Below, piece after piece: positions 17,201 through 26,319 of a stretch of DNA of 64,000 nucleotides. A model generated the notes under the pieces. That model saw only the letters and a list, made by a program, of their open reading frames with translations. It ran no database searches and had not been told where the DNA came from. The DNA is from Dendrophyllia cribrosa (taxonomy: Eukaryota > Cnidaria > Anthozoa > Scleractinia > Dendrophylliidae). The position numbers and the translations under genes are program-made. The first letter of the stretch is position 1. Each line of letters starts with the position of its first letter. Location: NCBI GenBank assembly GCA_024195265.1, contig JAJLRJ010000002.1, forward strand, positions 21,033,570 through 21,097,569, in the 5' to 3' direction.

Positions 17201-18007
17201 AATGCTTTTGAAAAAGACTTCTTTAAACTTATGAATAACTCTGTATTTGGTAAAACGATGGAAAATATTAGAAAGCGAGTAGATGTAAGACTAATCACCG
17301 ATGAAAAAAAACTATTGAAATATGCCAGTAAACCAACGTATGTTAGTAGTAAGATCTTCAACGAAAATCTAGTAGCTGTGCATAAGATCAAAGAAACACT
17401 TACCCTAAACAGGCCGGCTTATGTGGGTATGTGCATCTTAGATTTAAGCAAGACGTTAATGTACGATTTCCATTATAACTACATTAAAAAGAAATATGAA
17501 GACAAAGCCAAGTTACTCTTCACAGACACAGACAGCTTGACCTATGAAATCGAAGCTGAAGATGTATACCAAGACTTTTGGAATGATAAAAATAAATTCG
17601 ATAACAGCGACTACCCTGAAAGCTCCCCGTATTTTGATAAGACAAATAAAAAAGTTATTGGTAAATTCAAAGATGAAGCCGCAGGAGTTCCTATTTGTGA
17701 ATTTGTTGGGTTGCGATCCAAAATGTATAGTTACATAAAAGATAACCAAAAAGGAGGAAAGACAGCCAAGGGAATCAAAAAGAATATTATCAAAAATAAT
17801 ATCAAGCATCAAGATTATAAAGAAACGTTATTAGGAAATAAACAGATGCATCACACTATGAAAACAATAAGAAGTCAAAACCATAAATTAGGAAGTTATG
17901 AAATCAATAAAGTATCACTCAGCTGTTTCGATGACAAAAGGTATATATCAGATGATGGCATAAATTCATATGCTTATGGACATTATAAAATAACTTTCCT
18001 TAATTAA
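14279..18007 (+). CDS. Protein-primed DNA polymerase B (Polinton)
   Basis: 1242 aa, fully open. The N-terminus has two tandem PxPxPR(T/K) pairs (residues 36-51 and 68-83). A zinc finger HFCMYCLQCFSSERVLLNHK precedes the 3'-5' exonuclease: Exo I YADFEA (D416, E418) and Exo II HNLRGYDSHF (564-573). Between these lies a CHIC...RDHCH...HQDC cluster like endonuclease-VII/HNH zinc motifs. The polymerase has motif A LDANNLYG (D821), motif B KLMNNSVFGKT (983-993) and motif C DTDS (1083-1086). These are pPolB hallmarks; the enzyme copies the linear element from its termini using a protein primer. It ends 1 bp before the right inverted repeat. It is the largest and least damaged gene, on the right arm with early-type promoter elements. 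Confidence 0.95.
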   Translation: MEKSDLTKLSKSQLIQMLLKQQKKKPEIIVVDDTKPVPTPRTVKPIPAPRKSVNQMVQDYENNIIFPPVPAPRTKKPVPLPRTKIEQTDKALKGYTKSFEISIQNNKDPLVQLQNTREAIAYHIISTLKSMKGLKFVETLKVTFTKISDGEIVYKTAYFNSVAQTIINNLEITKSLQLSKQQILNKIAQWISEGSGWTVKSVENHYLNVVKYQPMRGSSYIKLPQELRNSAKGLINMKNEDNECYRWCHIRHLNPQDKYPQRIKKVDKQFIKNLDYSGIEFPVTTKQYNKIEKQNNININVFGYEDQQPFPIYISQEKFEDQMHLLLITEGENKHYVLIKDFNKFMYNQTKHEHRKHFCMYCLQCFSSERVLLNHKENCIIINGKQAIKMPSKDNNILKFNNFHKQLPVPFVIYADFEAIVEKIEGCRPNNDKSYTEAYQKHTDCGYGYKVVCCYDNKYTKQTQIYRGEKAVYKFMEAMLEEVKYCKNIMKKEFNKPLKMTKDDEEEFQKAKKCHICNKKYTDKDIRVRDHCHIIGKYRGSAHQDCNLKLKIKPEEIKIPVIFHNLRGYDSHFIMQEIGEIVKKHTYTNKKGEKCQMNINAIPNNMEKYMAFMLGNHLTFIDSFQFMSSSLEKLVSNLPKKLLKYTSQKFKGEKLDLMSQKGVYPYDYMDSYNKFDEKLPPKEEFYSILNDEHISDEDYKHAQNVWNTFSLKNMGEYHDLYLKSDIILLADVFENFRKTCLEYYKLDPCHYFTSPGLSWDAMLKMTDIKLELMVDIDMFQFIEKGMRGGISYIANRYGKANNKYMKTYDEKAPSKYIMYLDANNLYGWAMSQYLPTGGFRWMTQKQIDKIDLAKYKEDSEKGLILEVDLEYPEGLHNLHNDYPLGPEKVKVTESMLSGYCKNIAKKYKISTGLVHKLIPTLKNKEKYVLHYRNLQLYTDLGLKITKVHRVLEFDQSPWLKQYIDFNTEKRKNAKNAFEKDFFKLMNNSVFGKTMENIRKRVDVRLITDEKKLLKYASKPTYVSSKIFNENLVAVHKIKETLTLNRPAYVGMCILDLSKTLMYDFHYNYIKKKYEDKAKLLFTDTDSLTYEIEAEDVYQDFWNDKNKFDNSDYPESSPYFDKTNKKVIGKFKDEAAGVPICEFVGLRSKMYSYIKDNQKGGKTAKGIKKNIIKNNIKHQDYKETLLGNKQMHHTMKTIRSQNHKLGSYEINKVSLSCFDDKRYISDDGINSYAYGHYKITFLN

Positions 18008-18229
18008 ATCCTGTGTAGACTTCCTATGTTTCCGAGAATTGTGTCACGCAAAGGATTCTATTATGCTGGATCACGCAATGAAATAAACGCACCATTTGTT
18101 TTTTTAACATATAGTTTCATTTGATTTTTCTATATTTTTTAATCCAACAGATGGGAAGTAGTTAAGACTTGGCATGGTATCAGATCAGTTTTGCAAAACT
18201 GATCTGGTACCGCCAAGTCCTTAACTACT
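18008..18229. repeat. Polinton right terminal inverted repeat
   Basis: 222 bp inverted relative to 794-975. It has two additional internal segments: about 27 bp around 18052-18078 (AAAGGATTCTATTATGCTGG region) and about 13 bp around 18017-18029. These flank short repeated words (TCACGC, TGTGT/TATGT), as if made by slippage or deletion in the other arm. Confidence 0.92.
18157..18229. repeat. Terminal 73-nt hairpin-forming palindrome (right tip)
   Basis: Starts AGTAGTTAAGACTTGG and ends CCAAGTCCTTAACTACT around centre TTTTGCAAAA. It is the reverse complement of the left tip. Confidence 0.9.
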
Positions 18230-18235
18230 GGGCGG
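18230..18235. repeat. Polinton target-site duplication, right
   Basis: GGGCGG, identical to 788-793. Confidence 0.93.
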
Positions 18236-18341
18236 CACGATTTTGAAGTTTCTGTAGTTTATTGCAAGGGATTTGTTACAATTTCCCTAAACGACACTGC
18301 AATAATTAAAATGAGGTTGTACTAAGGCGTTATAAATAGAT

Positions 18342-18602
18342 AGAAGTATTTCAAATGAAACGAAAAGCCGACTTATCTTTAAAATACCAATCCCAGGAGC
18401 AATCTTTTTAAGGGTTTTGTCAACATGAACATTCTAGGACAAATTCTCGTCCACATAAACCCCAAGAGATTTAGTAGATGCAGCTTGTTTTATAGAGGCA
18501 GTATCAATAATAAGTGACGGGGTTGTATTAAACATCATTAACCTTTGGCTAGACCCAATCAATATAAACTCCGTTTTCGACTTATTGAGAGTCAGATTGT
18601 TT
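18342..18602 (-). mobile_element. Non-LTR retrotransposon reverse-transcriptase fragment
   Basis: Minus-strand translation gives LNKSKTEFILIGSSQRL followed by a decayed strand with TKSLGVYVDENLS, a stop codon and KKIAPGIGILK. This is the C-terminal RT region of CR1/L2-like LINEs. It is truncated at both ends and abuts a GPCR fragment at about 18603. Confidence 0.8.
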
Positions 18603-18907
18603 GACAGCGGACCTGCGCAAATTTAGCGGATTTCTTGTAAATTGAAATTGTCGCGCTTTGTCATGGCTTGATACAAACCAGTGTTAAAAAAAGAACTCAA
18701 TGAAAGCTTTTCGAAATTAAGCGCTGAGCAAGCAAAGAGTGATGGGATTTGCAAAGCTCTGACCGACTTGTAACATCCGGGATATATTTTAAGCTGTCTC
18801 CTTATAGTTCCGTTTTTTAAACGCAGAATGAAGATTTAGTAACACCACGACGTTAAACGGCAGATAACAGACAACGAAGACAATGACCATTGTCAAAAAG
18901 AGCTCCC
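18603..18907 (-). pseudogene. Truncated GPCR copy (TM6-TM7 and 3' flank)
   Basis: The sequence closely follows 23063-23350, the 3' end of the intact minus-strand GPCR, from a shared GACAGCGGAC through AAACGCAGAAT to GACAATGAC. It carries scattered changes and small indels (for example an extra A in the AACTCAATG region). Only the last ~230 coding bases and the 3' flank are present. It is broken upstream by a truncated MITE. No start and no full domain remain, so it is a pseudogene fragment. Confidence 0.85.
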
Positions 18908-18916
18908 GGTAATCTT

Positions 18917-19074
18917 ACTCGCGCGTGTTTTCCCGCGCTGGCTCGGCGGCTACATGTATTCGCTTTGAGTTCTGATTAGTTAAATAGCTTTAAATGGATT
19001 GTCTGCTTTTATTGTGATAGGTCAGGGTAATTACTTTTGTTTTAGTCTTACGATACTCAAGTGAAAACCACTCT
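18917..19074. mobile_element. Truncated copy of MITE family B
   Basis: Matches the 3' half of the elements at 54436-54713 and 58372-58656: GTTTTCCCGCGCT, then GGATTGTCTGC and a GTGAAAACCACTCT end. The first ~130 bp are missing. Confidence 0.75.
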
Positions 19075-19436
19075 ATCGTCACTCAATTTATCGTGAATAG
19101 CCAGTCCCTATTTTCCCGTAAATTCTGAGTATATGTAAGAACGCACACGGCCTGGGGTGAGAGTGAATACAGTCGAAAGCCAAGTCCAGTCCTTCGTCAA
19201 TCAAGACGGAACTCACCAAACAAAAGTGGCTTCATTGCTCTAGTTATAACTTCATATTTTCCATCTTCCCCTAGTTCAACCTCTTGTCTGTGCCCAACCT
19301 GGAAAATAGATGATAGAAACGTTTCTAAAGTAAGTCTTACGGCGGATTTTGTAGGCAGAGGTTTTTAAAAAGTGACTGAAAGTCTAAAATTCCATAGTCA
19401 TTATTATTTGTCATAACTGCTCTAAAAAAACAACAG
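19075..19436. other. No gene recognised
   Basis: Spacer between the MITE fragment and the GAAA microsatellite. Nothing codes or repeats clearly. Confidence 0.4.
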
Positions 19437-20443
<1,007 letters not shown>

Positions 20444-20945
20444 CGCGTCCCCACAAGAACATCATTCTCTTCGGTTACCATGACAATTTCTTATTAGGTT
20501 CGAAATACATGTGCAACTGGTACCAGTATCCAGAGTCAGGTATTGTATTCAAAGTAAAATTTAAAGCAAAAATTCAAACTTATCATCTTTTGCTTTGCTA
20601 TAATGAGTTTATCCAGTTTATTAATCCGACTAATAGGACGGTCTGGGAATTTTTTTCGGTCTACTTATAGTGCTACAATAGATTTATACAAATATTTTTT
20701 TTGCGTGCGATTTAATTCACAGGAAAGTCTGATGGCTTTACCTCATGTTTAAAAAAGAAAGAAATTAAACAACACATTTACTGGCTTCAAACTACAACAA
20801 TCATATACAAACGTTTACGAAAGTAATTTCTATTTGTTTAGCGACTCCAAGAGAACACGAACCATTGGATAAAAGCTCTGATAACTGCTTAAATGATACA
20901 TAACCATGTTAAATGAATATAATGGCGCACACTGGAAAACCCTAC
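20444..20945. other. No gene recognised
   Basis: If the exon at 20946 had downstream exons they should lie here on the minus strand. I found none matching the P4HTM-like exon 2 sequence ([10 protein letters not shown]). Confidence 0.4.
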
Positions 20946-21113
20946 CCTGACTCCATCAAGACGTGTTAGTATTCCTTTCTCGCGTGGAATCAAACACGGT
21001 CCATCCATGGATAAGCATGTGTCATCATCGCAGATTGCAGCGTTTGAATGGGTGTGTATATGGCAATTTACACCCACAATGGAGGCTAGAATAAACAAAA
21101 TGGCTTCACTCAT
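20946..21113 (-). CDS. Orphan first exon resembling P4HTM-like genes
   Basis: 168 nt, 56 codons, ending in phase 0 at a GT donor (AGG|GTAGGG). It has a signal-peptide-like start (MSEAILFILASIVGVNC) and a short Cys motif C-x4-C-x6-C (CDDDTCLSMDGPC), then LTRLDGVR before the splice site. Exon 1 of the two P4HTM-like genes at 50 and 61 kb has the same layout: signal peptide, CENGVC...DQGPC, and RLYRWEPIK or RLFRWDPVK, with the intron at the same place and phase. No following exons are visible. It is either a detached exon or the start of a gene whose remainder was destroyed by insertions. Confidence 0.5.
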
Positions 21114-22469
21114 TTTTCTGTGACCTTTTCACAGAATATCTTGCATGGAAAGCATATCATTTTAAAGATGGTCTTGAGAGCCGCAGTTAGAGAATGAATA
21201 ATTAATTCATCATGGCCGAAAGCAATCATTTATTTGTTGTACCTGTTCCTCAGGTCGGGTCCTTTCATCTTCAGTTCCAAATAAAGTACGTGGGATGCTT
21301 CACGATTTTATGTGACTAGCTTAACTTGGCTACTGTCAATACTTACTAGATAATTAGATAAATTTACTCCAGAAATAGTTTGCACTATACTTGAGGTGGA
21401 GCGGTCTAAAGCCTGCGAAATGACCAAGTACTTGAAGTGCTCTAATTGCAGGCTGGGGGCTGCTTTAATTTTAAATTTGTTTGAGGTGTAAAAAACATAC
21501 TGGGGAAGCACGTTTCATACTCTAATAGTTCTTTGAAATAAAATTACAGGCTTATATATTTTAAGCTGCTGATAAGAGAAATTGTGATCTTTCAATAATA
21601 ATTTTAATTTCATAATTCTTAAATTAAATTTAATTTTTCAATTGGAAATTGTATTAAACTACATTTTACATTAATTTCCTAATCAGTCCATTATGATGGA
21701 TCAACAAAGTTCAGAAACGTTTCTGCACCAATAAAAATGCTTATTTTAAATAGGTAAGTATAATTGTTTGATTGTTATGAAAATTTTAAATACATACTAC
21801 GGGATCCGTATCGACAATTCAATTCAGCTTGCTTTCCTTAAATCGGTCAAATAATTTCCATACAATTTCAATAGATCCGAAATGTTTAAAATGTTTTTAT
21901 ATTTTGGGTTATATTAAATTTTGTTTTGTTAACTTCATTATTATCTTCGGAAGGGCATTTTCAGGGATTTGTCGATTGGACGGAATCTCGCTTTTTCCGA
22001 ATGGATTTGCCTTATAATTTGAAGCACCCAAGGTTGAAAAAGACTCCAAATGTAGTGGTAAGTAGCCTGCAGTGTAGGCGTTCTATGGCGAACGAATGCT
22101 TTTTGAATTCGAATTCGTTCGTAAGCTCGTCTGCCATTTTGGATTCCCAAAACGTAGGGGCAAATTAAAGGGAGCGGGAATGGGGGCGAGGGAGAGGGCA
22201 TTTTTCTTTTACTCTCCCCAATCTTACTCTAATTTCATATTCCAGGATGGCGCCCAGAAATGAGGCGAAGAACTAAGCGCTTGATCATCACAAAATACAC
22301 CGGCACTACAGGCTAAGTGGTAAGCAGCAAGCTTGATTGCAATAATACAATCAGTGAACTCAATACGGTGTAAGAAGGAATGATATGTAAGAGTTCTAGG
22401 CATTGATAAAATGAAAATTCATACGAAGCCTTCTCGAATGCCGACTTAATACAAAAAGCCAGTAACCTT
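21114..22469. other. No gene recognised
   Basis: AT-rich, with several short unsupported frames. The small overlapping ORFs at about 21.8-22.2 kb lack domains and run on both strands. Confidence 0.4.
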
Positions 22470-22634
22470 ATCGCGTTCGAAGAACGCAATCCTAATTTCG
22501 TGTTGGTTGTCCTGTGGTTTATGTGCAGTAAAATTTGAGATTTTTTGGTAGACGGTCTTCCAAATGGCCGCCCCTATTGTTTTTTTTCAGGGGCTCATTT
22601 CCGCCGGAAATTCCTTCGAACGCGTCTCCATAAA
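22470..22634 (-). repeat. Dispersed repeat C, copy 1 (inverted)
   Basis: The reverse complement matches 57415-57582: ATGGAGACGCGTTCGAAGG-like, CCGGCGGAAATGAGCCCCTG, GGGGCGGCCAT and ATTAGGATTGCGTTCTTCG. The repeat is about 165 bp with moderate divergence. Confidence 0.75.
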
Positions 22635-22780
22635 CTGTGATTACTGCTAGTATTTTGGGGCAGGGGATTATGCCTGAAATATTTATTTATTTATTTATCG
22701 GTAGAGTTTTTTTTTCGGGGGAAGAGGCTCATGTTCGAAAGGCGGAGGCAGGTATTATTGGTAAGGAGGGAGTCGGACTC

Positions 22781-22936
22781 AAAAATAAATTAAAAACAAA
22801 AATCCAGTGCGCCCGATATGGGACTTGAACCCACGACCCTCAGATTAAATGTCTGATGCTCTACCGACTGAGCTAACCGGGCTCACTTGAAATCAAAGTT
22901 TCCTTGATATAATTATATGCCTCTCTCAGAACTAAA
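22781..22936. repeat. tRNA-Lys-containing duplicated unit, copy 2
   Basis: Same A-rich leader, tRNA and CTTGATATAATTATAT/CTCTCAGAACTAAA trailer as 403-563, same orientation. Confidence 0.75.
22810..22882 (-). tRNA. tRNA-Lys-like gene with U33 changed to A (probable pseudogene)
   Basis: 73 nt with full cloverleaf pairing. It differs from the gene at 432-504 in the anticodon loop, CAUUUAA instead of CUUUUAA, so the anticodon is still UUU but the near-universal U33 is A. The T-stem also has CGTGGG where the first gene has CATGGG. Loss of U33 should impair decoding. A and B boxes remain. Confidence 0.8.
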
Positions 22937-23077
22937 ACTATGAAGGCAATAATAAACTATATAAAATCGTATTATGGATTATGTCCATGGAAAGCTGCTA
23001 GGTCCTTGCATCTAAAAAATAATGAATCAGCTTTACGTTACGCTTCTCCATACACATGACAGCGGACCACCGCAAAG

Positions 23078-24124
23078 TTAGCGGATTTCCTGTAAATTGA
23101 AATTGTCGCTGGTTTCTCGTGACTTGATACAAACCAGTGTTAAAAAAAACTCAATGAAAGCTTTTCGAAACTCGGTGCTGAGTAAGCAAAGAATGATGGG
23201 ATTTGCACAGCTATGACCGACTTGTAACATCCGGGATATATTTTCAGCTGTCTCGTTATAGTGCCAGTTTTTAAACGCAGAATATAGATTTAGTAACATC
23301 ACGACGTTAAACGGCAGATAACAGACAACGAAGACAATGACTATTGTCAAAAGAAGCCCCATCATCTTTGCATTTCTCTTGGCACGTGACCTTGTTAAAC
23401 CACGTGATGGACAGGCTTCCCCTATGATTTGAATATGCTGCCTCAAGATGCGCAAAACACGACTGTAGGAACAGCATACAACAGTGCAGGGCACAATTAA
23501 GGTGAAGGCGAAAAACCATATATCCATAAAAATATTCAAAGATAAGCTTGTGTACAGTGGGTCACATTTAAGAACTCCATTGACAGTTGATAACTCATAC
23601 ATGAACGACTTTGGGAGGCCAAACAAAATGTACGATAAAATCCATATCACAACGATCAATCGTTTGGTCATTTCATGAGTCAGTTTAGGTGCCAATGGTG
23701 TCGCAACGGCGCGGTATCTTTCAAAGCTTAATGTCACCATGGTAGCTACAGATACTCCAGAAAATACATAGAACAACGGGCGCGAAAAATGGCAGAAGGA
23801 GTCTCCTAGCGGCCACGCAAAGCATTCACTGAATACAACGATGGGCAAAGAAAAGATAAAAACGCAGACATCCGAGATGGCGAGGTTGACCACCAAGTAG
23901 TTGAATGGTGAGTGGAGCTTGGAATTTCTAAAGACGGTCGCAATAATAAAGGCGTTCCCGGACACTCCAAAACAAAAAATAACAGCGTAAAACACGAAGC
24001 CAGATATGGCTAATGGTACTGAAACGCACGTTAACAGTCGATTGTGATCGTCTCCCATTGTTGAATTTTCCTCGCCGGTCAGGTTGTTGTTCCACGCATG
24101 GGCATGAACAACGTTTCTAAGCAT
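23078..24124 (-). CDS. Rhodopsin-class GPCR (orphan, intronless)
   Basis: 348 aa, seven TM segments. The N-terminus has glycosylation sites (N14, N20). Class-A signposts: N57 in SGNAF (TM1), D85 in NLAISD (TM2), C111/C187 for the extracellular disulfide, ERY 135-137 after TM3, CYLPFN in TM6 and SCANPIILCLL (NPxx, without the usual Tyr) in TM7. The C-tail is short with SRETSDN. It acts at the plasma membrane through G proteins; the ligand is unknown. It is single-exon and related to the pair at 33.6 and 38.3 kb (shared SGNAFIIATVxRNSKL and PFNYLVVNxAISD), but diverged and on the opposite strand. A truncated copy of its 3' end lies at 18603-18907. Confidence 0.9.
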   Translation of the reverse strand: MLRNVVHAHAWNNNLTGEENSTMGDDHNRLLTCVSVPLAISGFVFYAVIFCFGVSGNAFIIATVFRNSKLHSPFNYLVVNLAISDVCVFIFSLPIVVFSECFAWPLGDSFCHFSRPLFYVFSGVSVATMVTLSFERYRAVATPLAPKLTHEMTKRLIVVIWILSYILFGLPKSFMYELSTVNGVLKCDPLYTSLSLNIFMDIWFFAFTLIVPCTVVCCSYSRVLRILRQHIQIIGEACPSRGLTRSRAKRNAKMMGLLLTIVIVFVVCYLPFNVVMLLNLYSAFKNWHYNETAENISRMLQVGHSCANPIILCLLSTEFRKAFIEFFLTLVCIKSRETSDNFNLQEIR

Positions 24125-26210
24125 AGCTTCGCTGAATAGGTAGTATTTTTGAGTCGTTGACCTGATTAATATAACGATGTAATGAAGTACTGACTTTCAG
24201 TTTGTTTCTCACCACAAGTCACTGAACAAGAGGTACGCACAGCTTCAGTTCTTTTGCCAGTCCATTCAGCCGCTGTTTATTTTGTCTTTTCTTTCCATGG
24301 CTTGAACATTTTCCTGAAACTGTTGTTATAAATAATGATTAGTTTAGTTGACTGATCAAGTTTTCATTGTACGGTTATCTTTATTGACTCAGTTGTCTTT
24401 GTTGTAGCATATCGGGTCTGCTTTACCCGCATTGTTTGTATTGTGTTCACCACACAAAAAGGTTGTCATATTTTCTGCCTGGAACAGGACAGCCATTTTC
24501 ACCTATCAACGCTCCATCCAATAACAATTATATTCTGTTCCTGGAGGTTATTTAGTCATGTCAGTAAATCACAATTATTTTTTAACATGCTGGCTAATTA
24601 TTTTTTAGGTAAAAGTAGTTCTTTATGAATTAAAATAAAAATAAAACTTATTTGTACACCAAATATTTTGGAATATTACTACTGACATCCTTATTAGTTG
24701 CTTTAAATAATACTGCGCGTAAAGCCACCGCTTAGAGACAGTCGATTTGAGTCACTGTTAATTAAAATCAGAAAGAAAAATCCAACGTCCTTTTAGCAGC
24801 TGTTCAGTTGACTCCTACGAAAAAGAATTAGAACTTCCTTACTGATAATAGCCTGTTACACTAATGATCTTCGCTACGCGTGCGCTATTCGCACGATTTG
24901 AAATAATAAAACGCGAGGGTACATGCGGTTTCCTAAACAAATATAAAAGAAATCGCGGATGTCATCATAGAAACTTACATCTGTTTTATTATATGACTCG
25001 TTATTTCATTGGACATTGGTTGGTTCAACTTATCAAAATTTATATTAATGATGATTATCTCTTGTAGATTATCGTCCAAAGGAAAGAAAGCAAAAGTACA
25101 GAGTATCTATATCAGAGGTTTTTTTATATTCACTTTACAAATTAAAATAAATGTAAAATGAGAATGCTTGCGTCTACATTCATATCCAAACATAAAGATA
25201 TTGACATAAAATTATGTGTTTTTCTTACAGAAGGCGTGGTGTGGCGTCTTTATGAAAATTACTGACCAACTTAATTAAAAATGTGAAGAAGGCATATATA
25301 ATATGAGTTGTGTTGTAAAAGTGCCCTTTAATCGATAAGTTTATGGTGGCAGTGGAGTTGACAGATTTTTGAATCCCCCAAACCATCCTTCAGATCTTCA
25401 AAGTCTTCAAACATAGGATGAATTCTACCGTGCATGCCTAAAATGTTACTACAGCTCAGTGTTGCATGACTTGTAACATCCGTCGATATCAAACACGAAC
25501 CGGTTAATATATAACTAGAAGTAATCACAGATTAAAGTGCGTCTTCTTAGGCACCTCGTTGTGACATGGCATTCGCGTTTCAGGCATGTTTCTGGTTCTT
25601 TCTTAATTTAGGGCCGGCTTGTAGTTGTGGAACGATGTACGTTGTCGAACGAGCTGTCAGAGCACGAGGCAGCAAAAAAGTGCGCACGCAGGTCAAAACA
25701 CGCGCTAAGCATGATGGATACTATTGTGACGTTTCAAGATGGCGCAGATTTGGTACCGACACTTTCCTCGATTCGTTCCGCCTAGCCGACAAGATTAGGA
25801 AGCGTCTCCTTCGTCGACACTATTATATGCACACCTGATTTTGAAATACTACAATATTTTCAGCACATTTGATGCATTTATATATGCTAATGTTTTTTTT
25901 TTCGTATTCATTTTTACCAAAAAGAAAACTGATAGATCGATCGATTGCTGGTTATTTTATTTTTTCACGATAGATCTAAGAGAATACACGTAAAGGTTGT
26001 AATTGTTTGATAATTTTGTTGTATGTCATTACAAGACCTATATGATGAGTCCTTTGCGCCTTGAAAAATTTGATTGTTTTAAACATTTGCCAGAAAAGAA
26101 AAATAATTCCTTGGATCAAAAGGTAACTTGATTTAATTTTCCTCGGATATTGCTTGAACCTATTTGAGCTATATTTTATCCTTGAACCAGGTCAGACAAC
26201 TCATAATGGA
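24125..26210. other. Long gene-free stretch
   Basis: Upstream region of the minus-strand GPCR, then AT-rich DNA. Small frames such as 25566-25838 (signal-like start, basic tail) lack any recognisable domain and are not called. Confidence 0.4.
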
Positions 26211-26216
26211 AGCATA

Positions 26217-26319
26217 ATGGAGTGATTACAGTTAACCCCTGAAATAGTTAGTAGAATAGTACGCACTATTAGACAATAATTCCATTGTTTTCTTTTCACG
26301 GGTTAACTGTAATCACTCT
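26217..26319. repeat. Small foldback element
   Basis: The arm GAGTGATTACAGTTAACCC at about 26219-26238 is mirrored by GGGTTAACTGTAATCACTC at about 26299-26317, with a ~60-bp loop. It is MITE-like. Confidence 0.75.

Larger units (their letters stand above)
794..18229. mobile_element. Polinton/Maverick giant DNA transposon (virus-like)
   Basis: A complete 17,436-bp element bounded by long terminal inverted repeats (794-975 and 18008-18229), AG...CT ends and a perfect 6-bp GGGCGG target duplication. It encodes the diagnostic set: protein-primed PolB, c-integrase with chromodomain, FtsK/HerA-type ATPase, adenain-like protease, double-jelly-roll major capsid and single-jelly-roll penton. It also encodes pVI/pX-like basic proteins, a PLA2-domain protein, a fibre-like protein, a VLTF3-like zinc ribbon and AT-hook zinc fingers. 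Length and ends are typical for Polintons (usually 15-20 kb). Several genes are broken and the integrase has a changed catalytic residue, so this copy is probably not autonomous. Related animal elements are called adintoviruses. PolB and the capsid genes remain open, so insertion seems recent. Confidence 0.96.

Noticed and set aside
25566..25838. 90-aa frame with signal-like N-terminus
   Set aside because: Low-information basic tail and no family features; probably chance.
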